DNA of 64,000 nt from NCBI GenBank assembly GCA_947650365.1, contig CANTAL010000146.1, positions 682,001-746,000 of the forward strand. The letters run 5' to 3'. The notes under the pieces were generated by a model that saw only the letters and a program-made list of their open reading frames with translations, did not search any database and was not told the DNA's origin. Within the stretch, counting starts at the first letter, position 1. The number at the start of each line of letters is the position of its first letter. Of this stretch, positions 15,801 to 29,934 are shown in pieces. Source of the stretch: Chamaelirium japonicum (taxonomy: Eukaryota > Streptophyta > Magnoliopsida > Liliales > Melanthiaceae). A program made the translations under genes and the position numbers.

Positions 15801-17410
15801 TACGAATGAATTAGAATGGATCATGTGAAAGAATTAGAATGGATTGTATGAATGAATTAGAATGGATCATATGAATGAATTAGAATGGATCGTGCGAATG
15901 AATTCGAATGGATCGTACGAATGAATTACAATGGATCGTACGAATGAATTAGAATGGATACATTCGTGCGAATGAATTAGAATGGATACATTTGTGCGAA
16001 AGAATTAGAATAGATCGTATGAATGAATTAGAATGGATCCTATGAATGAATTAGAATGGATCGTGCGAATGAATTAGAATGAATCGTACGGATGAATTAG
16101 AATGGATCGTGCTAATGTATTAGAATTGATCGAACGAATGAATTAGCTTGGATCGTTCTAATGAATTAGAATGGATCCATTCGAATTCATTCGCACGATC
16201 CATTCTAATTCATTCATACGATCCATTCTAATTCATTCATAAAATCCAATCTAATTCTTTCACACGATCCATTCTAATTTATTCGTACGATCCATTCTAA
16301 TTCATTCGTAAGATCCATTCTAATTCATTCGTACGATCCATTCTAATTCATTCGTACGATCCATTCTAATTCATTCGTAAGATCCATTCTAATTCTTTCG
16401 TAAATTCATTCGTACGATCCATTCTAATTCATTCGCACGAATGTATCCATTCTAGTTCATTCGTACGATTCATTCGTACGATCCATTCTAATTCATTCGT
16501 ACGATCCATTCTAATTCATTCGCACGATCCATTCTAATTCATTCGTACGATCCATTCTAATTCATTCATACGATCCATTCTAATTCATTCGTACGATCCA
16601 TTCTAATTCATTCGCACAAATGTATCCATTCTAATTCATTCGTACGATCCATTCTAATTCATTCGCACGATCCATTCTAATTCATTCGTACGATCCATTC
16701 TAATTCATTCGTACGATCCATTCTAATTCATTCGCACGATCCATTCTAATTCATTCGTACGATCCATTCTAATTCATTCATACGATCCATTCTAATTCAT
16801 TCGTACGATCCATTCTAATTCATTCGCACAAATGTATCCATTCTAATTCATTCGTACGATCCATTCTAATTCATTCGCACGATCCATTCTAATTCATTCG
16901 TACGATCCATTCTAATTCATTCGCACGATCTGTTCTTATTCATTCGCACAATCCATTCTAATTCATTCGCACGAATGTATCCATTCTAATTCATTCGTAC
17001 GATCCATTCTAATTCATTCGTATGATCCATTCTAATTCATTCATATGATCCATTCTAATTAATTCGTATGATCCATTCTAATTCATTCGTACGATCAATT
17101 CTAATTCATTCATACAATCCATTCTAATTCATTCGTACGATCCATTCTAATTCACTCATACGATCCATTCAAATACATTCATACGATCCATTCTAATTCA
17201 TTTGCACGAATATATCCATTCTAATTCATTCGTACGATCCATTCTAATTCCTTCGTAAGATCCATTCTAATTCATTCGTACGATCTATTCTAATTCATTC
17301 GTACGATCCATTCTAATTCATTCGTACGATCCATTCTAATTCCTTCTTACGATCCATTTTAATTCATTCGTACGATCCATTCCAATTCATTCGTACAATC
17401 TATTCTAATT
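9893..17410. repeat. Higher-order segment P, copy 2
   Basis: This is the second tandem copy of the unit that starts near 2341. Switches near 10040, 11500, 12265, 14400, 14460, 15473 and 16175 mirror those of copy 1. The end is marked by the shared TCTGTTCTTATTCATTCG variant (near 9770 in copy 1 and near 16930 here). Beyond about 17.0 kb the match becomes uncertain because the next block changes to R at about 17410. Part of this copy (about 9.9-14.4 kb) is also matched by 21.8-26.3 kb with an offset of 11921-11944. That offset moves by exactly 23 bp between anchors, which is one monomer. Confidence 0.85.
10774..10801. repeat. Inverted repeat, second copy of the 12-bp stem
   Basis: It has the same stem and ATGC spacer as at 3223 and lies 7551 bp downstream, exactly the higher-order offset of segment P. 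Confidence 0.9.
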
Positions 17411-19563
17411 CATTCGTACGAATGGATACATTCGTGTGAATGAATTAGAATGGATCGTACGAATGAGTAAGAATGGATCGTACGAATGAAATAGAATGGA
17501 TTGCACGAATGAATTAGAATGGATCGTACGAATGAATTAGAATGGATCGTGTGAAAGAATTAGAATGGATTGTATGAATGAATTAGAATGGATCGTACGA
17601 ATGAATTAGAATGGATCGTACGAAGGAATTAGAATGGATCGTACGAAGGAATTAGAATGGATCGTACGAATGAATTAGAATAGATCGTACGAATGAATTA
17701 GAATGGATCGTACGAAGGAATTAGAATGGATCGTACGAATGCATTAGAATGGATATATTCGTGCAAATGAATTAGAATGGATCGTATGAATGTATTAGAA
17801 TGGATCGTATGAGTGAATTAGAATAGATTTTGTGAATGAATTAGAACTGATCGTACGAATGAATTAGAATGGATACATTCGTGCGAATGAATTAGAATGG
17901 ATTGTATGAATGAATTAGAATGGATCGTACGAATGAATTAGAATGGATCGTATGAGTGAATTAGAATGGATACAAAGGAATTAGAATGGATCGTACGAAG
18001 GAATTAGAATGGATCATACGAATGAAATAGAATGGATCGTACGAATGAATTAGAATGGATCGTACGAAGGAATTAGAATGGATCGTACGAAGGAATTAGA
18101 ATGGATCGTACGAATGAATTAGAATGGATATATTCGTGCAAATGAATTAGAATGGATCGTATGAATAAATTAGAATGGATCGTATGAGTGAATTAGAACG
18201 GATAGTACGAATGAAGTAGAATGGATCGTATGAATGAATTAGAATGGATACATTCGTGCGAATGAATTAGAATAGATCGTATGAATGAATTAGAATAGAT
18301 TGTGCGAATGAATTAGAATGGATCGTACGAATGAATTAGAATGGATACATTCGTGCGAATAAATTAGAATAGATTGTATAAATGAATTAGAATGGATCGT
18401 ACGAATGAATTAGAATGGATCATACGAATGAATTAGAATAGATTGCGCGAATGAATTAGAATGGATCGTACGAATGAATTAGAATGGATCGTACGAATGA
18501 ATTAGAATGGATCGTACGAATGAATTAGAATGGATCGTACAAAGGAATTAGAATGGATCATACGAATGAATTAGAATGGATCGTACGATTGAATTAGAAT
18601 GGATCATACGAATGAGTAAGAATGGATCGTTTGAATGAATTAGATTGGATCGTACGATCCATTCTAATTCATTAGGATGGATCATGCTAATGAATTAGAA
18701 TGGAATATACGAATGAATTAGAATGGATCGTAGAATGAATTGTACGAATAAATTAGAATGAATTAGAATGGATCGTACGAATGAATTAGAATAGATCATA
18801 GGAATGAATTAGAATGGATCGTGCAAATGAATTAGAATGAATACATTCGTGCGAATGAATTAGAATGGATCGTGCGAATGAATTAGAATGGATCGTACGA
18901 ATGAATTAGAATGGATATATTTGAAGGAATAAATTAGAATGGATCATACGAATAAATTAGAATGGATCGTACAAATGAATTAGGGTGGATAGTGCGAATG
19001 AATTAGAATCGATCGTACGAATGAATTAGAATGGATCCTACGAATGAATTAGAATGGATCATACGAATGAGTAAGAATGGATCGTACGAATGAATTAGAA
19101 TGGATCGTTCGAATGAATTAGAATGGATCGTACGAATAAATTAGAATGGATGCATTCGTCCGAATGAATTAGAATGGATCATACGAATGAGTAAGAATGG
19201 ATCGTACGAATGAAATAGAATAGATTGTACGAATAAATTAGAATGGATCCTACGAATGAATTAGAATGGATCGTGTGAAAGAATTAGAATGGATTGTATG
19301 AATGAATTAGAATGGATCGTATGAATGAATTAGAATGGATCGTGCGAATGAATTCGAATGGATCGTACGAATTCATTCTAATTCATTCGTACAATCCATT
19401 CTAATTCTTTCACACGATCCATTCTAATTCATTCGTACGTTCTATTCTAATTCATTAGCACGATCCATGCTAATTCATTCGTTCGATCAATTCTAATTCA
19501 TTAGCACGATCCATTCTGATTCATTCGTACGATCCATTCTAATTCATTCGCACGATCCATTCT
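17411..19563. repeat. Satellite block, mostly R orientation
   Basis: The block begins at an F-to-R switch on the palindrome TTCATTCGTACGAATG near 17405. It is R to about 19370 and then F to the start of segment Q copy 2. Near 18640-18740 it carries a fold-back module (GATTGGATCG, a short F monomer, then R again). The same module occurs in direct orientation near 53340 and 57070. The fold-back is imperfect here and perfect in the other two copies. No other feature is visible. Confidence 0.9.
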
Positions 19564-22500
19564 AATTCATACATAGGATCCATTCTAATTCATTCATCCG
19601 ATCTATTCTAATTCTTTCGCACGAATGTATCCATTCTAATTCATTCGCACGAATGTATCCATTCTAATTCATTCGTACGATCCATTCTAATTCATTCGTA
19701 CGATCCATTCTAATTCATTCGTACGATCCATTCTAATTCATTCGCACAATCCATTCTATTTCATTCGTACGATCCATTCTTACTCATTCGTATGATCCAT
19801 TAAGGATACATTCGTGCGAATGAATTAGAATAGATCATACGAATGTGTAAGAATGGATCGTACGAATGAAATAGAATCGATTGTGCGAATGAATTAGAAT
19901 GGATCGTACGAATGAATTAGAATGGATCGTGTGAAAGAATTAGAATGGATTGTATGAATGAATTAGAATAGATCGTATGAATGAACTAGAATGGATCGTA
20001 TGAATGAATTAGAATGGATCCTACGAATGAATTAGAATGGATCGTACGAATGAATTAGAATGGATACATTCGTGCGAATGAATTAGAATGGATACATTCG
20101 TGCGAAAGAATTAGAATAGATCGTATGAATGAATTAGAATGGATCCTATGAATGAATTAGAATGGATCGTGCGAATGAATTAGAATGGATCGTACGAATG
20201 AATTAGAATGGATCGTGCTAATGAATTAGAATTGATCGAACGAATGAATTAGAATGGATACATTCGTGCGAATGAATTAGAATGGATCGGACGAATGAAT
20301 TAGAATGGATCGTACGAATGAGTAAGAATGGATCATACGAATGAAATAGAATAGATCGTACGAATGAATTAGAATGGATCGTACGAAGGAATTAGATTGG
20401 ATCGTACGAATGAATTAGAATGGATATATTCGTGCAAATGAATTAGAATGGATCATATGAATGTATTAGAATGGATCGTATGAGTGAATTAGAATGGATC
20501 GTACGAATGAATTAGAATGGATCGTATGAATGAATTAGAATGGATACATTCGTGTGAATGAATTAGAATGGATCGTATGAATGAATTAGAATAGATTTTG
20601 TGAATGAATTAGAACAGATCGTACGAATGAATTAAAATGGATACATTCGTGCGAATGAATTAGAATGGATTGTATGAATGAATTAGAATGGATCCTATGA
20701 ATGAATTAGAATGGATCGTGCGAATGAATTAGAATGGATCGTACGAATGAATTAGAATGGATCGTACAAATGAATTAGAATGGATCTTACGAATGAATTA
20801 CAATGGATCGAACGAATGAATTAGAATGGTTCGTACGAATGAATTAGAATGGATACATTCGTGCGAATGAATTAGAATGGATCGGACGAATGAATTAGAA
20901 TGGATCGTACGAGTGAATTAGAATGGTTACATTCATGCGAATGAATTAGAATGGATCGTACGAATGGATTAGAATGGATACATTCGAGCGAATGAATTAG
21001 AACGGATCGTACGAATGAATTAGAATGGATCGTACGAATGGATTAGAATGGATCCTACGAATGGATTAGAATGGATACCTTTGTGCATATGAATTAGAAT
21101 GGATCGTACGAATGAATTAGAATGGATACATTCGTGCGAATCAATTAGACTGGATCGTGCGAATCAATTAGACTGGATCGTGCGAATGAATAAGAATAGA
21201 TCATACGAATGAATTAGAATGGATCGTACGAATTAATTAGAATGGATACATTCGTGCGAATGAATTAGAATGGATTGTATGAATGAATTAGAATGGATCG
21301 TACGAATGAATTAGAATGGATCATACAAATTAATTAGAATGGATGATACGAATGAATTAAAATGGATCGTACGAATGAATTAGAATGGATCGTACGAATG
21401 AATTAGAATGGATACATTCGTGCGAATGAATTAGAATGGATTGTGCGAATGAATAAGAACAGATCGTACAAATTAATTAGAATGGATCGTACGAATGAAT
21501 TAGAATGGATCGTGCGAATGAATTAGAATGGATTGTACGAATGAATTAGAATGGATCATACGAATAAATTAGAATGGATCCATTCTAATTCATTTGCACG
21601 AATATATCCATTCTAATTCATTCGTACGATCCATTCTAATTCCTTCGTATGAATGAATTAGAATAGATACATTTGTGCGAATGAATTAGAATGGATCGTA
21701 CGAATGAATTAGAATGGATCGTATGAATGAATTAGAATAGATCGTACGAATGAATTAGAATGGATCGTACGAAGGAATTAGAATGGATTGTACGAATAAA
21801 TTAGAATGGATACATTCGTCCGAATGAATTAGAATGGATCATACGAATGAGTAAGAATGGATCGTACGAATGAAATAGAATAGATTGTACGAATGAATTA
21901 GAATGGATCCTACGAATGAATTAGAATGGATCGTGTGAAAGAATTAGAATGGATTGTATCAATGAATTAGAATGGATCGTATGAATGAATTAGAATGGAT
22001 CGTGCGAATGAATTCGAATGGATCGTATGAATTCATTCTAATTCATTCATACAATCCATTCTAATTATTTCACACGATCCATTCTAATTCATTCGTACGT
22101 TCCATTCTAATTCATTCGTATGATCCATTCTAATTTATTCGCACGATCCATTCTAATTCATTCATAGGATCCATTCTAATTCATTCATACGATCTATTCT
22201 AATTCTTTCACACGAATGTATCCATTCTAATTCATTCGCACGAATGTATCCATTCTAATTCATTCGTACGATCCATTCTAATTCATTCGTACGATCCATT
22301 CTAATTCATTCGTATGGTCCATTCTAATTCATTCATACGATCTATTCTAATTCATTCATACAATCCATTCTAATTCTTTCACACGATCCATTCTAATTTA
22401 TTCGTACGATCCATTCTAATTCATTCGCACAATCCATTCTATTTCATTCGTACGATCCATTCTTACTCATTCGTATGATCCATTCTAATTCATTCGCACG

Positions 22501-25500
22501 ATCCATTCTAATTCATTCGTACGATCCATTCTAATTCATTCATACAATCCATTCTAATTCATTCGTACGATCCATTCTAATTCCTTCGTACGATCCATTC
22601 TAATTCATTCGTACGATCCATTCTAATTCATTCGTACAATCTATTCTAATTCATTCATACAATCCATTCTAATTCATTCGCACGATCCATTCTAATTCAT
22701 TCATACGATCCATTCTATTCGAATGGATCATGCGATCCATTCGAATTCATTCGCACAATCCATTCTAATTCATTCATATGATCCATTCTAATTCATTCGT
22801 CCGATCCATTCTAATTCATTCGCACGAATGTATCCATTCTAATTCATTCGTACAATCCATTCTAATTCATTCGTAAGATCCATTCTAATTCATTCGTACG
22901 ATCCATTCTAATTCATTCGGACGATCTATTCTAATTCATTCGCACGAATGTATCCATTCTAATTCATTCATATGATCCATTCTACTTCATTCGTACTATC
23001 TGTTCCAATTCACTCATACGATCCATTCTAATTCATTCGCACGATCCATTCTAATTCATTCGTACGATCCATTCTAGTTCATTCGAACGATCCATTCTAA
23101 TTCATTCGTATGATCCATTCTAATTAATTCGTCTGATCCATTCTAATTCATTCGTACGATCCATTCTAATTAATTCATACAATCCATTCTAATTCATTCG
23201 CACGAATGTATCAATTCTAATTAATTCGTACGATCCATTCTAATTCATTCGTATGATCTATTCTTATTCATTCGCACAATCTAGTCTAATTGATTCGCAC
23301 GATCCATTCTAATTCATTCGCACGAATGTATCCATTATAATTCATTCGTACGATCCATTCTAATTCATTAATATGATCCATTCTAATTCATTCGTACGAT
23401 CCATTCTAATTCATATGCACAAAGGTATCCATTCTAATTCATTCGCACGAAAGAATTAGAATGGATTGTATGAAAGAATTAGAATGGATCGTGCGAATAA
23501 ATTAGAATGGATCGTACGAAGGAATTAGAATGGATCGTACGAATGAGTAAGAATGGATCGTACAAATGAATTAGAATGGATCGTACGAATAAATTAGAAT
23601 GGATACATTCATCCGAATGAATTAGAATGGATCATACGAATGAGTAAGAATGGATCGTACGAATGAAATAGAATAGATTGTACGAATGAATTAGAATGGA
23701 TCGTGCGAATGAATTAGAATGGATCGTACGAATGAATTAGAATGCATCGTACGAATGAATTAGAATGGATCGTGCGAATGAATTAGAATGGATCATATTA
23801 ATGAATTAGAATGGATCGTACGAATGAATTAGAATGGATACATTCGTGCGAATGAATTAGACTGGATCGTGCGAATCCATTAGACTGGATCTTGCAAATG
23901 AATAAGAATGGATCATACGAATGAATTAGAATGGATCGTACGGATTAATTAGAATGGATACATTCGTGCGAATGAATTAGAATGGATTGTATGATCGAAT
24001 TAGAATGGATCGTACGAATGAATTAGAATGGATCATACGAATTAATTAGAATGGATCGTACGAATAAATTAGAATGGATCGTACGAATGAACTAGAATGG
24101 ATCGAACGAATAAACTAGAATGGATACATTCGTGCGAATGAATTAGAATGGATCGTACAAATGAATTAGAATGGATCGTAAGATTCATTCTAATTCATTC
24201 GTACGATCCATTCTAATACATTCGTACGATTCATGCTAATTCATTCGCACGATCCATTCTAATTCATTCGTACGATCCATTCTTATTCATTCATACGATC
24301 CATTCTAATTCATTCGCACAATCCATTCCAATTCATTCGTACAATCCATTCTAATTCATTCGTATGATCCATTCTAACTAATTCAGTGGATCCATTCTAA
24401 TTCATTCGTACGATCCATTCTAATTCATTCCCACGATCCATTCTAATTTATTCGTACGATCCATTCTAATTCATTCGTACGATCTATTCTAATTCATTCG
24501 CACGAATGTAACCATTCTAATTCATTCATACGATTCATTCTAATTCATTCGTATGAGCTATTCTAATTCATTCGTACGATCCATTCTAATTCATTCGTAC
24601 GATCCATTGTAATTCATTCATACAATCCATTTAGATTCATTCGCACAATTGTATCCATTCAAATTCATTCGTACGATCCAGTCTAATTCATTCGTACGAT
24701 CCATTCTAATTCATTCGCACGAGTATATCCATTCTAATTCTTTCGTACGATGCATTCTAATTCATTCGTACGATCCATTCTAATTCATTCGTACGATCCA
24801 TTCTAATTCATTCGTACGATCCATTCTAATTCATTCGCACGAATGTATCCATTCTAATTCATTCGTACAATCCATTCTATTTCATTCGTACGATCCATTC
24901 TTACTCATTCGTATGATCCATTCTAATTCATTCGTATGATCCATTCTAATTCATTCGTACGATCCATTCTAATTCATTCGCACGATCCATTCTAATTCAT
25001 TCATATGATCCATTCTAATTCATTCATACAATCCATTCTAATTCTTTCACACGATCCATTCTAATTCATTCGTACGATCCATTCTAATTCATTCGTACAA
25101 TCCATTCTATTTCATTCGTACGATCCATTCTTACTCATTCGTATGATCCATTCTAATTCATTCGTATGATCCATTCTAATTCATTCGTACGATCCATTCT
25201 AATTCATTCGTACGATCCATTCTAATTCATTCGTACGATCCATTCTAATTCATTTGCACGATCCATTCTAATTCATTCATAGGATCCATTCTAATTCATT
25301 CATACGATCTATTCTAATTCTTTCGCACGAATGTATCCATTCTAATTCATTCGCACGAATGTATCCATTCTAATTCATTCGTACGATCCATTCTAATTCA
25401 TTCGTACGATCCATTCTAATTCATTCGTACGATCCATTCTAATTCATTCGCACGATCCATTCTAATTCATTCGTACAATCCATTCTATTTCATTCGTACG

Positions 25501-26337
25501 ATCCATTCTTACTCATTCGTATGATCCATTCTAATTCATTCGCACGAATGTATCCATTCTAATCCATTCGTACGATCCATTCTAATCCATTCGTACGATC
25601 CATTCTAATTCATTCGAATGAATGTAACCATTCTAATTCATTCATTTGATCCATTCTAATTCATTCGTACGATCCATTCTAATTCATTCGTCCGATCCAT
25701 TCTAATTCATTCGCCCGAATGTATCCATTCTAAACCATTCATACGATCCATTCTAATTTATTCGTACGATCCATTCTAATTCATTCGTAAGATCCATTCT
25801 AATTCATTCGTACGATCCATTCTAATTCATTCGTACGATCCATTCTAATTCATTCGTAAGATCCATTCTAATTCATTCGTACGATCCATTCTAATTCATT
25901 CGTACGATCCATTCTAATTCATTCGCACGAATGTATCCATTCTAGTTCATTCGTACGATCCATTCTAATTCATTCGTACGATCCATTCTAATTCATTCAT
26001 ACGATCCATTCTAATTCATTCGTACGATCCATTCTAATTCATTCATACGATCCATGCTAATTCATTCGTTCGATCAATTCTAATTCATTAGCAAGATCCA
26101 TTCTAATTCATTCGTACGATCCATTCTAATTCATTCGCACGATCCATTCTAATTCATTCATAGGATCCATTCTAATTCATTCATACGATCTATTCTAATT
26201 CTTTCGCACGAATGTATCCATTCTAATTCATTCGCACGAATGTATCCATTCTAATTCATTCGTACGATCCATTCTAATTCATTCGTACGATCCATTCTAA
26301 TTCATTCGCACAATCTATTCTAATTCATTCATACGAT
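19564..26337. repeat. Higher-order segment Q, copy 2
   Basis: This is a direct copy of 1-6911 with the same order of rare variants and switches: F to 19800, R to 21570, F to 21645, R to 22028, F to 23450, R to 24180 and F to 26337. The part from about 21.8 kb also aligns with the start of segment P copy 2. The copy ends abruptly at CATACGAT/GGATCG (26337), where the sequence jumps to R monomers, whereas copy 1 continues in F. That jump marks a rearrangement breakpoint. Confidence 0.85.
22718..22745. repeat. Inverted repeat, third copy of the 12-bp stem
   Basis: It has the same stem and ATGC spacer as at 3223, carried within segment Q copy 2. Confidence 0.9.
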
Positions 26338-29300
26338 GGATCGTACGAATGAATCCATGAATTAGAATGGATCGTACGAATAAATTAGAATGGATACATT
26401 CGTGCGAATGAATTAGAATGGATACATTCGTGCGAAAGAATTAGAATAGATCGTATGAATGAATTAGAATGGATCCTATGAATGAATTAGAATGGATCGT
26501 GCGAAAGAATTAGAATGGATCGTGCGAATGAATTAGAATGGATCGTGCTAATGAATTAGAATTGATCGAACGAATGAATTAGAATGGATCGTGCTAATGA
26601 ATTAGAATGGAACGTACAAATGAATTAGAATGGATCGTGTGAAAGAATTAGAATGGATTGTATGAATGAATTAGAATGAATTCGTACGATCCATTCGAAT
26701 TCATTCGCACGATCCATTCTAATTCATTCATACGATCCATTCTAATTCATTCATACAATCCAATCTAATTCTTTCACACGATCCATTCTAATTCATTCGT
26801 AGGATCCATTCTAATTCATTCGTACAATCTATTCTATTTCATTCGTACGATCCATTCTTACTCATTCGTATGATCCATTCTAATTCATTCGTACGATCCA
26901 TTCTAATTCATTCGTACGATCCATTCTAATTCATTCGCACAATCTATTCTAATTCATTCGTACGATCGTACGAACGAATTAGAATGGATCGTACGGAATG
27001 AATTAGCATGGATTGTATGAATGAAATTAGAATAAATAAATTCGTGCGAATGAATTAGAATGGATCATACGAATGAGTATGAATGGATCGTACGAATGAA
27101 ATAGAATGGATTGTACGAATGAATTAGAATGGATCGTACAAATGAATTAGAATGGATCATACGAATGAATTAGAATGGATCGTACGAAGGAATAAGAATG
27201 GATCGTACGAATGAATTAGAATGGATATATTCGTGCAAATGAATTAGAATGGATCGTATGAATGTATTAGAATGGATCGTATGAGTGAATTAGAATGGAT
27301 CGTACGAATGAATTAGAATGGATTGTATGAATGAATTATAATGGATCGTACGAATGAATTAGAATGGATCGTATGAATGAATTAGAATGGATCGTACGAA
27401 TGAATTAGAATGGATCGTGTGAATGAATTAGAATGGATCGTACGAATGAATTAGAATGGATCGTACGAATGAACTAGAATGGATACATTCGTGCGAATGG
27501 ATTAGAATTGATCATACGAATGAATTAGAATGGATCGTACGAATGAATTAGAATGGATCGTACGAATGGATTAGAATGGATCATACGAATGAATTAGAAT
27601 GGATCGTGCGAATGAATTAGAATGGATCGAACGAATGAATTAGAATTGATATATTCGAGCGAATGAATTAGAATAGATCGTAGGAATGAATTAGAATGGA
27701 TCATACGAATGAATTAGAATGGATCGTACGAACGAATTAGAATGGACTGTACGAACGAATTAGAATGGATCATATGAACGAATTAGAATGGATCGTACGA
27801 GGTTACATTCATTCGAATGAATTAGAATGGATCGTACGAATGGATTAGAATGGATCGTACGAATGGATTAGAATGGATACATTCGAGCGAATGAATTAGA
27901 ATGGATCGTACGAATGAATTAGAATGGATCGTACGAATGGATTAGAATGGATCCTACGAATGGATTAGAATGGATACCTTTGTGCATATGAATTAGAATG
28001 CATCGTACGAATGAATTAGAATGGATCATATTAATGAATTAGAATGGATTGTACGAATGAATTAGAATGGATACATTCGTGCACGATCCATTCTAATTCA
28101 TTCGCACGAATGTATCTATTCTAATTCATTCGTACGATCCATTCTAATTCATTAATATGATCCATTCTAATTCATTCGTACGATCCATTCTAATTCATAT
28201 GCACAAAGGTATCCATTCTAATTCATTCGTACGATCCATTCTAATTCAGGATCGTACGAATGAATTAGAATGGATACATTCGTGCGAATGAATTAGAATT
28301 GATCGTACGAATGAATTAGAATGGATCGTGCGAATGAATTAGAATGGATCGTACGAATGAATTAGAATGGATCGTACGAATGAACTAGAATGGATACATT
28401 CGTGCGAATGAATTAGAATGGATCGTACGAATGAATTAGAATGGATCGTACAAATGAATTAGAATGGATCTTACGAATGAATTAGAATGGATCGTACGAA
28501 TGAATTAGAATGGATACATTCGTGCGAATGAATTAGAATGGATCGGACGAATGAATTAGAATGGATCGTACGAATGAATTAGAATGGATCAAATGAATGA
28601 ATTAGAATGGTTACATTCATGCGAATGAATTAGAATGGATCGTACGAATGGATTAGAATGGATCGTACGAATGGATTAGAATGGATACATTCGAGCGAAT
28701 GAATTAGAATGGATCGTAGGAATGAATTAGAATGGATCGTACGAATGGATTAGAATGGATCCTACGAATGGATTAGAATGGATACCTTTGTGCATATGAA
28801 TTAGAATGGATCGTACGAATGAATTAGAAATGATCATATTAATGAATTAGAATGGATCGTACGAATGAATTAGAATGGATACATTCGTGCGAATGAATTA
28901 GAATGGATCGTGCGAATCAATTAGACTGGATTGTGCGAATGAATAAGAATAGATCATACGAATGAATTAGAATGGATCGTACGAATTAATTAGAATGGAT
29001 ACATTCGTGCGAATGAATAAGAATGGATTGTATGAATGAATTAGAATGGATCGTACGAATGAATTAGAATGGATCATACGAATTAACTAGAATATATCAT
29101 ACGAATGAATTAGAATGGATCGTACGAATGAGTTAGAATGGATCGTACGAATGAATTAGAATGGATACATTCGTGCGAATGAATTAAAATGGATTGTGCG
29201 AATGAATAAGAACAGATCGTGCGAATGAATTAGAATGGATCGTACGAATGAATTAGAATGGATCGTGCGAATGAATTAGAATGGATCGTTCGAATGAATT

Positions 29301-29934
29301 AGAATGGATACATTTGTGCGAATGAATTAGAATGGATCGTACGAATGAATTAGAATGGATCATATGAATGAATTAGAATGGATCGTATGAATGAATTAGA
29401 ATGGATCGTGCGAATGAATTAGAATGGATCGTACGAACGAATTAGAATGGATCGTACGAATGAACTAGAATGGATACATTCGTGCGAATGAATTAGAATG
29501 GATCGTACGAATGAATTAGAATGGATCGTACGAATGAATTAGAATGGATCTTACGAATGAATTAGAATGGATCGTACGAATGAATTAGAATGGATCATAC
29601 GAATGAATTAGAATGGATACATTCGTGCGAATGAATTAGAATGGATCGGACGAATGAATTAGAATGGATCGTATGAATGAATTAGAATGGATCGTACGAA
29701 TGAATTAGAATGGATACATTCGTCCGAATAAATTAGAATGGATCATACGAATGAGTAAGAATGGATCGTACGAATGAAATAGAATAGATTGTACGAATGA
29801 ATTAGAATGGATCCTACGAATGAATTAGAATGGATCGTGTGAAAGAATTAAAATGGATTGTATGAATGAATTAGAATGGATCGTATGAATGAATTAGAAT
29901 GGATCGTGCGAATGAATTCGAATGGATCGTACGA
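26338..29934. repeat. Satellite block with inverted module and local duplication
   Basis: Orientation is R 26338-26685, F to 26965, R to 28080, F to 28249 and R to 29934. Two R stretches of about 0.8 kb are near-duplicates: the CCTTTGTGCATATG variant lies at about 27978 and 28786, 808 bp apart, each preceded by a GGTTACATTCAT variant. The short F piece 28080-28249 and its junction TTCAGGATCG are the reverse complement of the junction found at 7155 and 51050, so this piece sits here as an inverted copy. Confidence 0.85.
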
